From: Sepiola atlantica
Lineage: Eukaryota; Mollusca; Cephalopoda; Sepiida; Sepiolidae
DNA length: 64,000 bases
Direction of reading: 5' to 3'
NCBI GenBank assembly: GCA_963556195.1
Contig: OY744519.1
Coordinates: 34,210,301 to 34,274,300, forward strand
Shown here piece after piece: positions 30,120 through 41,896 of the stretch. A program made the position numbers and the translations under genes. The stretch's first letter is position 1, and each line of letters opens with the position of its first letter. The notes under the pieces were generated by a model. That model saw only the letters and a program-made list of their open reading frames with translations, searched no databases and was not told where the DNA came from.

Positions 30120-30820
30120 AAATCAGGATTCTTATGCAGAATGGAAGCAAGATATTGGCATATAGTCTTTATTTACAGATTTGTCTAAAGAGAAACAGGG
30201 CCCAGCAGTATTTTTGTCACTGCCACAAAATATAAGAGAATGTGTTCGACATTTGGCAACAACAGATATCGGTGGAACAAATGGACTGACTATAATTATG
30301 GACAGATTGGACGAAATTTACTTACTGGATGAGAACACGATAGCATATATGTCATTTAAGGTATTTTATTCATACAAAAGGGTGGCCGAAGTTAATATAA
30401 ATTAATTTCATGGTACGTTATGAATTTTTATACCAAAAATTAAGGAAGTTTGGAATTACTCTGCCAAGAGGGGTCCAGGCCTTTTTTATTTTGAATGCAG
30501 CAAATGTATCGGGGGAAAATGAAATATTAGCAAGAACCATGTGTTTAAGCTTGACATCTACAACAATGAAAGATACATTGAAGAAAGTGTTTTCTGATAT
30601 TTCATTAACGGAATGTAAAACCGTCCCTGCTATCAAAGAAGAAATTGAAACAGTCAATTACAATAGATACGTAAGTATCAAAGAAAAAAAAATACCGAGA
30701 TTATAATACAAATCCAACAGACAGACAAGGTAAGATAATGCGTTGTTTTAAATGTAATTCGGCTAATCATTTTGCCCGAGATTTTACGCGCTTCAATTCT
30801 AGAAACAATATCAACACTGT
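30120..30820 (+). pseudogene. Ty1/copia gag remnant with zinc knuckle
   Basis: Blocks in order: LDEIYLLDENTIAYMSFKVF, YEFLYQKLRKFGITLPRGVQ, LNAANVSGENEILARTM, TMKDTLKKVFSDIS and RCFKCNSANHFARDF. The CCHC zinc knuckle has its last Cys replaced by Phe. A stop between the first blocks and a later shift break the frame. Gag would package the element RNA in a cytoplasmic particle. Confidence 0.85.
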
Positions 30821-30929
30821 CGTGGATTCAGACCAGGTTAACTTTACTTTATTTAATGTTGATTCATGTTATCGAACATTGATAAATGATTCTAATGTAA
30901 AAATGTCCAGTCTTGTGAAAGAGACATTG

Positions 30930-32200
30930 GGTATGGCAGTGTTGGACTCTGCTTGTTCACGAACTGTTGCTGGAGAACTTTGGTTTAACATATTCTTTAA
31001 ATATTCATTAAATGACCGAGATAAGCAGTTTGTGGAAACTGTTAGGTCTAACAGAGCATTTTGTTTTGAAAATGGAATGGAATGGAAGTGAAAGCCATTA
31101 AAACAGTTAAATTTCCTGTAATAATAGGCAGTATAAAAGGTGTCAGAGGTTATATTGAGGTTGACATCGTAAAAGATTATTTACCCCTGTTATTAAGACA
31201 TAAATCTATGAAAACTGCAGGAATACTATTAAATTTAAAAAACGACAGCTGTTGCATTTTGGGCAGATATATTAAATTGCAAATAACGACTTCTGGACAT
31301 TATAGTCTTCCACTAACTAATATGTTTTTGAAGATTAAAAATACACCGGGCATAGTGTTGCACTGTGAAAATTTAAGAGGAGGCTCTAAAGTGGAAAAGA
31401 AGAGAGAGGCTGAGAGACAGTTTGCTCATGCATCTAAAGAGAAATTACTAGCTTTGATTAAAAGCAGTAAGGCATTTTATGATAAGGAATTTCTGAATCA
31501 GATCAAAGATGTTTGTGATTCTTGTTCAGTTTGTCAGATGTTTAGAAGACCCCCTCCTCTACTAGTTGTAAGATTGGCTCTTGGTAACAGGTTTAATGAC
31601 ACTGTATGTTTGGATTTAAAGGAACATCGACATGACCAATGTTGGATTCTGCACCTAATTGATACATCCACTAGGTACTCTGCTGCCAGATTGATTAAGA
31701 CCAAAAAGAGCAAAGAAATTATTTGCAACATATTTTTAATGTGGATATCTTATTTTTGAGTGACAGATGAAAGAAAAGCTGAATGTTGAAACATGCACAA
31801 CAGCTGCAGAAAGTACATTCAGGAACGTCACAATCTAATAATTGTGGAAACAATGAAAAAAACATTAGATGATGAAAAATGTGAGTCAGTAATAGCTCTG
31901 GTGTGGGCTGTGAGTGCCAAAAATGCACTTCAGAATCATTCTGGACATAGTCCAAATGAGCTTGTATTTGGGTCAAACATTAACACTCCTTTTGTTTTGA
32001 ATGATCGATTACCTGCATTGGAAACTGCAACAACCAGTGACATGGTTAGAATAAATTTAAATTCTCTACATGCAGTAAGGAAAAGCTTCATGGAAGCTGA
32101 ATCAAGTTATCCAGAACATGCAGTTTTGCTTTCTTCTGAACAAGAACAAAGAGAAGATGTGATTGATGCAAAGAAAAGAGAATTGAAAAATATGTAAATT
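30930..32200 (+). pseudogene. Ty1/copia protease and integrase remnant
   Basis: VLDSACSRTVAG is the aspartic protease active site (DSG.C in most, DSA.C here). A pre-integrase block FAHASKEKLLALIKSSKAF leads to CDSCSVCQMF, the Cys pair of the HHCC region, then FNDTVCLDLKEHRHDQCWIL and HLIDTSTRYSAARLIKTKKS, the start of the DDE core. NHSGHSPNELVFGSN follows, typical of the late integrase. Stops at about 31090 and 31757. Confidence 0.88.
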
Positions 32201-32204
32201 CATG

Positions 32205-33535
32205 AAATATATGAATGTGTGCCTGATATGGGGCAAAAATGTATATCAACAAGATGGGTGATATCAGAAAAATTTGTGAATGACAAAAAAATAATGAAGG
32301 CTCGTCTTGTTGCACGTGGTTATGACGAAGATCCCCATAACCTAAAAACAGATTCTCCAACGTGCAGCCGTGCGGCTATGCATCTTGTATTGTTAATGGC
32401 TTCGGTTATGTTGTGGCAGGTGGGGACTCTTTATTTTAGCTTAGCATTTCTGCAAGGTAAATATGCTGGAGAGTGAGGTATTTCTTAGACTGCCATCTGA
32501 TGTGTGTCCAGAATCACAGGTGTGGAAGCTGAAAAGATGGATTTATGCATTAAATGATGTACCTCTTTCATGGTATAAGCAAGTTAATCATGAGTTAATG
32601 CACTGTTTCTTTGGCATGATGCCACTGGTGACTTGATAGACATGCTGGCAATACATATTGATGATTTCATGTTCTGTGAAAATGATTTATTTAAGAAAAA
32701 TGTGATCGCAGAATTGGAAAAGATATTCAAAATTGGAAAGCATGAAAGTGGAACATTCACATTTTTGGGATTGAGTGTTAAGCAAACAAAAAAAATGGGA
32801 TTATTTTAGATCAAAATCTATATGTTTCAGTCTTATCCCCAATAGACATAAAGAAAGGAAGATCATTAAGGAAAAATGATGAATTGAGTCAAGAGGAGAA
32901 AACAGAACTAAAAAGATTGACAGGTCAAATGGTGTGGGTATTCATCCAGATGTGACCAGATGTAGCATTTGATGCGTGTAGAATGAGTAATATTGGAAAA
33001 TCTCCAAAGGTTACTCTTTGAGGCAAAAAATCGTTAATAAAGTTAAAATCAAAGACAGGATCAGTATCTTTTCCTCAGCTTGGAAAACCTTCAGATCTGA
33101 ATATTGTTTGTTATTCAGATGCCATCTATGCTAGTCTGGAGGATGGATCTTCACGGAGTGGTTTTATCCTTTGTTTGTGGCAAGATGAAAAGATTGGCTC
33201 CTATATGCTGGTCATCAAAAAAACTTGACCGTGTAACAAAAAGCCCATTAGCTTCAGAGACTTTTGCACTTAGTGAAGCAGCTGATGCTGGAATGTTGAT
33301 AGCCGCAATGCTTCAAGAGATATTCAGACTACCTAGGTTGCCTGAAGTTCTTTGTAAAACAGACAATGCGTCTCTGGTATAGACTTTAAAGTCATCAAAT
33401 CTTGTGAGTGATCGGCAGAGATGATGGTGAAGGAGGAGATCCAAATTGAATGGATCAGGGGCCGAGAACAGGTCGTGGATTGTTTAACGAAGATGGGAGC
33501 TTCTTCCGAAATTCTGAGAGCCCTGTTGCAATGAT
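32205..33535 (+). pseudogene. Ty1/copia reverse transcriptase and RNase H remnant
   Basis: CISTRWVISEKF, MKARLVARGYDEDPHNLKTD and SPTCSRAAMHLVLLMAS are the RT start; EVFLRLPSDVCPESQVWKLK follows. The catalytic YVDD region reads HIDDF. VCYSDAIYASLEDGSSRSGF and PICWSSKKLDRVTKSPLASE with TDNASL mark RNase H. Frames shift several times. Confidence 0.88.
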
Positions 33536-33605
33536 ACTTGTTTTACTTTTGTTTGTTTTGTTTTTTTGTTAGTGAGCTGTAGTTTTCACAAGAGGACACC
33601 AGCAA

Positions 33606-33782
33606 TGTTTAAGTTGTCTCTGAATTATCTTTCTTTGAGTTGTCTCTGAGTCATCTCCTTTATATAGAGTAAGGAATTGAGAGTGACTTCCCTTTGTTAG
33701 TTGTTGTTGGAAGACAAGATGGCGACGTGCACAAAACGGTCAAGGGTTTCCAGTTGGAAAGAGGAAGTTACACAGATCAACA
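33606..33782 (+). repeat. Ty1/copia 3' LTR
   Basis: 177 bp, pairs with 29831-30003 and is followed by GGAAG, the target duplication. Confidence 0.92.
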
Positions 33783-33787
33783 GGAAG

Positions 33788-34301
33788 GACACCACAATTC
33801 GTATCCTCCAGAAACCATGACATATATAAAAATTCACATATTTATATATGTGAATTTTTAGGCTTCATAATAATAACAAATAAATACAAAAGTTAGAAAT
33901 TATAATAATAATAATGATAATAATATCAACAGTGATGAAAAATAATGAAAATAAAAAATTAAACAATATATAGGAAAAATAATAATATACAAAAATATAT
34001 AAAGAAGGTTGTATATAGATATATAACTAATATCTTTGTATCATTTACGAAATATATGGTGAAAAAAAACTGAGGGTGTATTACAAATTAAAAGCTACTG
34101 TACTAGATACACAGACAATTATACATTCATTCACACATCCGTTAATGCATCTACAGAGATATATATGTGTATACATTCATATACAAAAATATATATAAAA
34201 ATATACATAAAAAATATACATATAAATATATATATATATAAAAATAAAATTGAAATTATAAAATACTAGATATATGGATAAACAAATAACTACGGTTCAT
34301 G
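33788..34301. other. AT-rich intergenic, no gene
   Basis: A short perfect hairpin AAAAATTCACATAT / ATATGTGAATTTTT at about 33829-33860. ATA-rich runs. Nothing else. Confidence 0.4.

Positions 34302-34339
<38 letters not shown>
34302..34339. repeat. (TA)n microsatellite
   Basis: About 19 TA units at the left edge of the large palindrome. Confidence 0.95.
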
Positions 34340-34341
<2 letters not shown>

Positions 34342-34737
34342 GAAAATGAAAAAGGAAAACCAAAAAATGGTTGTTTTTTATGTGTACATCAACGTTTCGT
34401 CTTTATTTATAAGACTTCATCAGGATGATAAAATAGAGAAAAAAATGTCATGCAAGCACAGATACATGTGGGGTAGACATATTGGGAAAAATAGAATGAA
34501 ATAGTGGCCAACTACTGGGTGGACGTCCGTATTTGTTGGAGAAATACGGACGTCCACCCAGTAGTTGGCCACTATTTCATTCTATTTTTCCCAATATGTC
34601 TACCCTACATGTATCTGTGCTTGCATGACATTTTTTCTCTATTTTATCATCCTGATGAAGTCTTATAAATAAAGACGAAACGTTGATGTACACATAAAAA
34701 ACAACCATTTTTTGGTTTTCCTTTTTCATTTTCCCAT
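34340..34737. mobile_element. Near-perfect 400-bp palindrome with hammerhead-like arms
   Basis: Left arm about 34341-34532 and right arm about 34542-34735 are reverse complements with almost no mismatch, around a ~10-nt centre (TTTGTTGGAG region). Each arm carries CTGATGA, GTCTT/AAGAC stem II and GAAACGTTGATG in outward orientation: minus strand at about 34390-34432, plus strand at 34647-34688. TCATC before the core and GATG after it could be stem I. An extra A precedes stem II. (TA)n lies on both sides. Confidence 0.92.
34647..34688 (+). ncRNA. Hammerhead-like motif, family B
   Basis: CATC, CTGATGA (34652-34658), one unpaired A, GTCTT (34660-34664) with AAGAC (34672-34676), GAAA (34677-34680), CGTT, GATG. 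Stem III would be only AC with GT, the very short form that works as a dimer in Penelope-type hammerheads. The extra A beside stem II may reduce or abolish activity. Confidence 0.45.
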
Positions 34738-34768
34738 CACGTCGGATTACTTTCATCCTTCTCTTCCC

Positions 34769-34792
34769 ATATATATATATATATATATATAT
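34769..34792. repeat. (TA)n microsatellite
   Basis: About 12 TA units between the palindrome and the next dispersed repeat. Confidence 0.95.
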
Positions 34793-34975
34793 AAACGTTA
34801 GTTATTCAGAGAGACACTCCATATATCCTTCAAAAACACTTTATTGACAGGCAATTGTTTCTGCCCATATCGAGAACATACAGTTTTATGATATACAAAA
34901 TATTACAAATATTGATGAAGAGGCTTCATCAGTATATAATATCCCACAGTCAGCCTGAAAAAGTAAAATTCATCT
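34793..34975 (-). mobile_element. Dispersed repeat end, family of 12310-12480
   Basis: Shares TTATTCAGA, CCTTCAAAAACACTTTATT, GTTTCTGC, ATACAAAATATTA and GGCTTCATCAGT with 12310-12480, and also follows (TA)n. Confidence 0.6.
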
Positions 34976-37480
34976 GACAGTCATTTAATTTTATACATAT
35001 TTTCTTTTCACTCAAATTCAAAGGGAAACCTTACTTAACTCTGTTTTTTTTTTCATATAAAAGTTCATGGTGTATTATGTCGATTATATGTTTTTTCTCG
35101 TTTTGTTTAAAATGTTCATATTCGATCGATAAAAGCCATATTTCACAGTAAACATATAAACAATAGTTATTTATAAACACAGTTATTTGTATTAAAGTTT
35201 TTTTCTAATTTCTCCTTTTTCTTCATTCTTACTACTTTTTCATTTTTTTTTTCATTTCTCGTAAGGGCATGAAATTCACAATGTAGCTGTCTATCAATCG
35301 CATACAAACCACCCACAGTTAAATCATAAACAACTTTAGTAATTTGACTAAATTATTAATTTTTACAAATTTTTATTTTAACTATTATTCTATCCTATTA
35401 AGTCATCCATAATTTTTATTATGTAAAAAAATACAAATAAAACAGCGTAATTTAATATGTATTCAATTATCACATTTGATTTTCGTATTTTTTTTTATTT
35501 AAGAATTCACGATTTATGATTTAAATCCTTAATAAATATTCCTAGAGTAGTTTATATTATTTTCCAATACGGTTAAAAAAAATTATATTAATCCTAGGAT
35601 TTATAAAACATCCGGTTTTGTTTTTAAATACCGTTACTGCATCTCTATACCAGTTTTACTTATAATTATCATCAATTTAATTATAATTTTATTTAGTTCT
35701 ATTCTAATATTTATTATTAATTATTATTATTATTATTATTGTTCAAAAAAAAAATATATATATATGGTAATGCTTAGATTATCGTATTTTAAAATTTTTT
35801 TATTAAAAAATTCTCGATATATATGTGTGTGTGTGTGATAGTCTACTGAACTATTAGAACTCCGGATTTCTGGTTTACTTGCTTTCCCATATCTCTACTC
35901 AAAGATCATTTTTTAAATTTATTTATTGTACTCATTAATTCTTATTAATACCACAACTATTATCACTATTATTATTAAATAACTATTTGTTCATCTTTAA
36001 TATGTTCTTATTTAACACATTTATAACATTCAGTTTCTAAAATAAAGGTTTATTTTCATATCTCTTGCTATTCATTCATACGTCAATTATTATTATCGAT
36101 AAGTCACATCCGGTCATAACATAAAACACTCTGCTTTAATCTTATTTCTTTATTGATTTTTAGTTTTACTACAATTCTAATCTATTATCGAAATTTCGCG
36201 GTCGTTAGCAAAATTCGAATTACTTGGTAACAAAGGGGGGTAAAACAGCTTAAAAGAAAACATGACAAGGGGGAAAAGAAAAAATAAGAGGTTCGATTGT
36301 GTTAAAATAGAGCTTTATTAACATTAAAATGGGGCTGGCTGCTTTTATTTCCCAAAGCAAGGTTAACAACGTTGACCCTTAGTAACCAAGATAAAATTTA
36401 AAAAAACTTAAGACATGAAAAATCACATAGGGATAAAGTTCGTTGGCACAACGAACTGGAAACAAATTAATTACTTTTTTGTTCATATAAAAACATAGAA
36501 TAACGACTAAAAAGTCTTCTTAAAAATTTAACAAAGGGGTCTCAAAATGGCACAAAACAATAAAAATAAAACACAAAATATACAGAACCGTAGCAAAATG
36601 GTTGACGAATCGTCACCGGCTTAGTCTGGAATAGTTTTTTTCCTTTCCACTGAAATGTCCGTTTTTAAATGTCCCTTTGTTATTTTTTCTTCGACACTTT
36701 CATTCCAAGGATCTCCTAATTCTTGAAACTACTTCTCAAATTAAAATTCTCCAAAAACCGTACTACCTCCAAAGGGCAGTACTTAATAATTTTCTTTTTA
36801 AATTCACAGACGCTTGTCTTTACACAACACAAAAAAAAACCTTTTGTCATAAGGTTGATCCATTATCCAGAAACGTCCTTCGTTAATCCCTTCTAGGAAA
36901 AATATGTTTCTTTATAAATAGGGTCGCTCAAATACCCTGAAACTTCACATAAAAACGTTCTTCCTCTAATCCACATCTTTTACGTCCATTTTGAATAGAC
37001 GAAGACCCTTGAAAAGTGAACTTCTCTCTTCAAAATCCAAGCAGGTACTAATTAAAAAGGGCGCCAATTAGCACCGGTGTGACCCCGGTATAACGTCACC
37101 TCTAGACTTCATTACATCGATGATGATGCTGAAAGGAAAGAAAAGGCGGCAAAAAGGGACACAGCTAGACAGATAACCTTGACATACATTCTCATAGTCG
37201 CAATATATTGACCTCCCCACCCTTCATACCCAAAATAGAAATAAATTTCCAAAACTATTAATTCATCTGCAATTGCTTTGATTCAAAAATATAAGAAACT
37301 ACGCAATCTCAAATTATTATTTTTTGTAATTATATGGATTAACATTATTGTTTGCTAAATTATTTTTTTATTATTATTATCTTAATAATTATAATACCAT
37401 CTTTTAGTATTATCTGTTTAATTATTTTAATTATTACTATTATTTTTAACTATTACTCCTATCAACTATAATCATTTTAC
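34976..37480. other. Gene-free AT-rich intergenic region
   Basis: Long A- and T-rich text with short (TTA)n and (TG)n runs. 36200-37200 is less AT-rich and may be old LTR or internal retroelement sequence (for example GGCGCC at about 37062 and CACCGGTGTGACCCCGGTAT at about 37073), but I found no paired repeat and no frame. Confidence 0.35.
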
Positions 37481-37825
37481 CATGCAGGCGGAGCCACAAA
37501 TTACTGACTGAAACATCATGCAGAGGGGTAACCTGTAAGCCGTGGGTGGCGACCAGTTATGTTTTAGGACGGGATCCTGATGGTTGAGCCATTCTTCTAC
37601 TTTAGCCCTTACTTCTGCTAGACTGGAGATCGGAGAGGCCCGATCCGATCAATCGGCTTGTCACGTCATGCCCTAGTATCTATAAGTTCATCCCCTACCA
37701 GATTATTCAATCTGATTCTTCTAGGAATCCAAACCTTATTTATCCTTTTTATTTTATTTCCAAATATATACTAGAAAGCGATAGCTGAGGGTCAACGGTG
37801 ATAAGAACAGAGAAGATTACCACTG

Positions 37826-38165
37826 AAAGGAGTAAGCTTTTCAAAGAGTAATCTTTTCAGGGAGCAGTGTTTTCTGAGAGTGATGCCCCTACCCTCTTTG
37901 TAAAATTTCCTTCTAAGAGTAATGTTCTCTAGGAGTAATGTTTTCTAAAATAAATGTTCCGACTCTCACTGTAAAATTTCCTTCTAAGAGCAATGTATTC
38001 TGACAGCAATGTATTCTAGAAGTAATGTTTTCTAGGAGTAGTGTTTTCTGAGAGTAATAATGGTATCCTCTCTATAATTTCCTTCTAAGAGTAATCTTTT
38101 CTAGGAGAAATGTTTTCTAAGAGTAATGCAATGTATTCTAAAAGCAGTGTATTCTAGGAATTTGA
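37826..38165 (+). repeat. Degenerate ~16-bp minisatellite
   Basis: Variants of TAATGTTTTCTAGGAG repeat about 15 times with insertions of AATTTCCTTCTAAGAG-type units. Higher-order groups are visible (CTCTCTGTAAAATTTCCTTC twice). Confidence 0.8.
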
Positions 38166-38214
38166 AATAATTATCATATCTATAAAATTATATCTGACAA
38201 TTTTTTTCGGCATT

Positions 38215-38275
38215 AAATAACCCATAGATGGTTGATATGCCGTAAAACAAACCAAACCAAACCTATAATTATTAT
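38215..38275 (-). repeat. Dispersed repeat head, reverse copy of 5070-5340 family
   Basis: Minus strand reads TTTGTTTTACGGCATATCAA then CCATCTATGGG, as at 5085-5115. Confidence 0.5.
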
Positions 38276-38799
38276 TATTTTCAATTAAAATCTAAAATAC
38301 TATAAGTATTACTTACTTATTTTTATTTTTTAGCCATTTCTATCAACATTCATTATCATCACTGATTTAATAAATTATTATTTATAATATATTTACCATA
38401 CCAACACGCAGAGATCTAAATGCAGTATGAACAAACATCTTACTGTCCAACTCCTCATCATGGTTGTCCATCTATAAATCTAGCCCCTATCATAGTAATC
38501 CCTTATGTATCATTAGCAATATGCCTGGTTTGGGGGTGAATAAAAGTTACATTTTTTTTTTTTTACATATTTTGGGTTAAAAGATTTTCACCATATCTAT
38601 ATATTTATATAAAGCAAATGTGTATGTATGTGTGTCACAGAGTATACACGACCTCTCGTAGCTGTTGGCGGGTGTTTGTTTGTTAGGATTGGTAGCAGCT
38701 TTCTAAACTGTCTTCATTGAGACTTGCAATGTGTAGCTGCTGCGAGTTCACAGCCTCCAGCTGATGACCAGCTTATCATCACCAATATGCACCTCTGTC

Positions 38800-39300
38800 A
38801 GCGGTTTGTGATCTATTGCACCAGCGCAACACAACACAAACACTTAAAGTGAGGATCTGTTATGGGAGAGCCCTTTTTGTGGACCCATCCTGAACAGTGG
38901 GTGCAGATGATTGAGTTGCTGCTTGTTCCTTTTAGACATACGACACACGGGTGTTTTTCTTTTTCCCCCAGTAAGCTGAGGTTGGAACCAGCGACCATGA
39001 CCTTGGTTTTACCCATGAAACCTTTCTCCTCCATGCTACTATTTCATCTATCCAGACGTTCCTAGAGTGATTGAAGTGAAGTATCAATGATTGCCAGATC
39101 GTCGGCATATAGGAGCTCCAACGGTCAGCCAGTACGAAATTCTAGTGATAGAGCCTCGAGTACAATGATAAATAGAAGGGGACTTAAGACAGATCCTTGA
39201 TGGACGCCCACTTTAACATCAAATTCTGTCGCTGTTACCGACTCATACCTGACTATGTACATTGGTGTTTTAGCCAAATCATTGTATGTATTTGACATTC
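38800..39300 (-). pseudogene. Non-LTR retrotransposon RT with Cys-rich finger
   Basis: Minus strand from 39290: FDVKVGVHQGSVLSPLLFII, VLEALSLEF, LELLYADDLAIIDTSLQSL with the YADD catalytic motif, then MVAGSNLSLL, HPCVVCLKGTSSNSIICTHC and SGWVHKK...FKCLCC. The Cys-rich finger after RT (C.VC..G..SNSI.C..C..WVHK) is typical of an RTE-like group in invertebrates. Three stops. Confidence 0.8.
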
Positions 39301-39429
39301 TTTGTTAAATTAAAAATAGAACTTTTCCTTTATGTTTATTTACTTAGATTTAAACTATTTTGATTGTCTACGTGGAGAGGTAACGCCACACTCATAATCA
39401 GTTTATGTAGGTTAAAAAATATATATTTT

Positions 39430-39510
39430 TTCGTTTAATCGGTGACTGTATGAATAAAGCAATATTTTATGCCATCTTTCAAGGTTCGAATCTCACACTA
39501 GACAACTGTT
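39430..39510 (+). repeat. tRNA-like B-box sequence
   Basis: GGTTCGAATCT at about 39483-39493 is a near-perfect B-box. The A-box side (CGGTGACTGTATGA) is weak. Possible SINE relic. Confidence 0.3.
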
Positions 39511-39711
39511 TTTTTTTTGCTAGCCGATAATCGATCATCATTATAAACTTGCGATTTCAAGTAAAAAAATTATTTAACTTTGTTCATTTGAACTGGCATG
39601 TAGAAGAGAAAGGTTTAAGAAACGTTGACGGATACTTCATCTAGTTAGTTAAGTCAAAATCTTTTCTCATGAATGCAGTTCGTTGCAGTTAACGCTTGGA
39701 TAGTTATGTAG

Positions 39712-39877
39712 TTTGAAAAATCAGCAGGAAAAAATAACTCAAGCACTCACCTGTGAAGGTCACACTTTTTTGGAAAAAAATATTTTTCATGGCAAGAGAG
39801 AAAAAAAAGGAGAGACACAGACAAACGAACAATGCAACAATGAAGGGAGTGACAGTGCAAAAAAAAGCAGACACAAT
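39712..39877 (+). CDS. Candidate exon, unrecognised
   Basis: Open frame LKNQQEKITQALTCEGHTFL ... GSDSAKKSRHN ending phase 0 at a consensus donor AAT|GTAAGT (39878). The acceptor (TATGTAG) has a poor pyrimidine tract. Lys-rich and without any motif that I know. It could be chance; the antisense frame through the same DNA is also long. Confidence 0.2.
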
Positions 39878-40319
39878 GTAAGTCTTTTGGAATAGATTAA
39901 TGATCAGTGATTTGCAACACTCCACTTTGTCCCTTTCTAATACAAATGCAACATTGCATGTGGTTTTATTCAATCGCCACAGATTGTTGTCTAATTCAGC
40001 GACAGAAACAGTTGTTTTGTCTCTCTGATACCTAAAAATCAATGTTTGTATAGATACATTATTTTTACCAAATAAACAGCTATATTTATCATTGAGCACT
40101 TTTATAGAAACACAGTAAGGATTCACTGGATTTTTTGCCTTGTGGATGTAAACTTATCTAGATTACTAATTGCTCTAACTTATATATTGAGCATTGACTT
40201 TTCAAGATAAAATTATATCTTAAAAATAATCCTATTTTATTATCTCTCTAGTTATATATACATATACATACATATACAGATACACATACATACATATACA
40301 CATATATATGCATATATAG

Positions 40320-40817
40320 TATTTTGAGGATGATTGGTGGTGTTTGAAGCATAAAAACGATGTTGTTTGTATAATGTTTTAATTTTTTATTCAATATTTC
40401 GAATGCACCCGCATTCTTCATTAGAAATCGTTAAATAAGAAAAAAAGAAGAAAGAGAAGTGTAGTTAATGCAAGACAGATTAACTTCACTTAGTCAGAAT
40501 ACATTCCCACTTGTTTATATTACATGATAATCACGATTACAGAAGTGCTGCAAAAAAAAAAATCACAGTTAACGAACTTACTATTATTACAAATAAAGAA
40601 TAAATAATAATGACACAAACATTTGACCATCCATTCTCTAATACACTCATGATCCCATTTCCGGTTCCTTTCCTTACGTTTTTTCTCGTTCTTCTTTTTT
40701 TTTCTTATTTAACAATTCTTGATGAATAACGTGGGAGCGTTCAAAATATTGAATACAAATAATAAAAACAACAACATCGTTTTTATGCTTCAAACACCAC
40801 CAATTATCCTCAAAATA
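40320..40817. mobile_element. Foldback element with hammerhead-like arms, family C
   Basis: Left arm about 40320-40450 (TATTTTGAGGATGATTGG, GAAGCATAAAAACGATGTTG) pairs with right arm about 40688-40817 (CAACATCGTTTTTATGCTTC, CCAATTATCCTCAAAATA). The left arm on the minus strand reads CTAATGA, A, GAATGC-GGGT-GCATTC, GAAA, a perfect 6-bp stem II with one core change (CTAATGA for CTGATGA). The right arm on the plus strand is a more decayed version (TTGATGA, AACG/CGTT, CAAA). (TA)n follows at 40851. Confidence 0.75.
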
Positions 40818-40848
40818 CTTCTCTAGAAGCATACGTGGAATAACAAAC

Positions 40849-40850
<2 letters not shown>

Positions 40851-40885
<35 letters not shown>
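40851..40885. repeat. (TA)n microsatellite
   Basis: About 17 TA units. Confidence 0.95.
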
Positions 40886-40887
<2 letters not shown>

Positions 40888-41230
40888 ACCTCCCACAGCG
40901 GTAAGATGTGACACATGGTCGGGAAAGTGGGATTTGATAAACCAGCGCTCTAGAAGGTGAGCACTCTGGCCATTAAAAATTGCCTGGGCAGCCCCGTCGG
41001 CATTACCTGGTAGGGGCGCCTCAGGCGATTAGCAATAAACTAACCCCTTCTCAAAGGGTGAGAAGGCAAAGCCTGGGAGGGTTGAACTCCTAGAACTGCA
41101 CAGGACTGACCCATAGACCGGCGTAAATCAAGACCCGAAGGCCAAGGCAATACCAGTCTATGTGGTGCAGTATCCATCGGAACAGATACTACACTTTGAT
41201 CTCGACCAAAAGGCCAGGAAGTTACGAATT
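40886..41230 (+). mobile_element. SINE-like element after (TA)n
   Basis: GC-richer text with TAGGGGCGCCTCAGGCGATT and AAGCCTGGGAGGGTTGAACTC, shared in diverged form with 51560-51700. No frame. Confidence 0.5.
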
Positions 41231-41896
41231 ATGACAATATATGTATTAGCATATACTATTAGTACCTTTCTATTAGAAGTCTCTTTAAAAATTCAGTTGA
41301 TGATTGTTAATAAGTAACAACAGAGCATATATAAGTCAAGTTTATTTTATATTCCAATAACCATGTTTTTTTATTATTTTATCTAACTTTAGGCAAGTAA
41401 AAACTTACCCTCAAGTGAATTTGAATTTTTATAAATAAATGATAGAATTTATTAACTATTTTAAGGAATATTACTGAATTTAAAGTATAGTGTAGGGTTT
41501 TTTAAAAACATTTTAATTCAAGAACTTTTTATTCTTTGTGGGTTTTTCTGATGATTTTGTAATGTTGCAGAGACGATATTGACATAAAAATGTTGTTTGG
41601 CTTACGGCAAAAGAAACGGACCGTAAAAAATACATATCACAGAAACGTTCTGTTTTTTGAAAATGTGAAAAAATAAAAATAAAAAAGATAAAACAAATAT
41701 GGTTATTGGAATATAAAATGAACCTGACATATATATATATATATATATATATATAAGTTCAAACTTGTTCATTAGATTACTGTTGAGAAAATAAAAATAA
41801 CGCAGTAGTTTCATTTTTTGACATTCATCAAACTTAGTTCAGTTTGTCTTCATGACTTGTTCAGTTTTCACTTGATGAACTTGTTTTTGGTTTGAT

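Larger units (their letters stand above)
29831..33782 (+). mobile_element. Ty1/copia (GalEa-like) retrotransposon, full length but inactive
   Basis: Both LTRs start TGTTTAAGTTG and end AGATCAACA. The 5-bp GGAAG precedes the 5' LTR (29826-29830) and follows the 3' LTR (33783-33787), a target site duplication. Internal order gag, zinc knuckle, protease, integrase, reverse transcriptase, RNase H places it in Ty1/copia, because integrase precedes reverse transcriptase. The wording of the pol motifs is closest to the GalEa-like group common in marine invertebrates (recognition, not alignment). Many stops and frameshifts and roughly 10 per cent LTR divergence show an old, dead copy. Confidence 0.92.

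Noticed and set aside
36200..37200. A complete LTR retrotransposon near GGCGCC at about 37062
   Set aside because: No paired LTRs and no gag or pol motif in any frame.
39704..40126. 140-codon minus-strand open frame starting MNPYCVSIKVLNDKYSCLF
   Set aside because: No motif recognised, a hydrophobic and low-complexity second half, no splice context. It overlaps a weak plus-strand exon candidate. I could not choose between them, so I kept only the one with a consensus donor, at low confidence.
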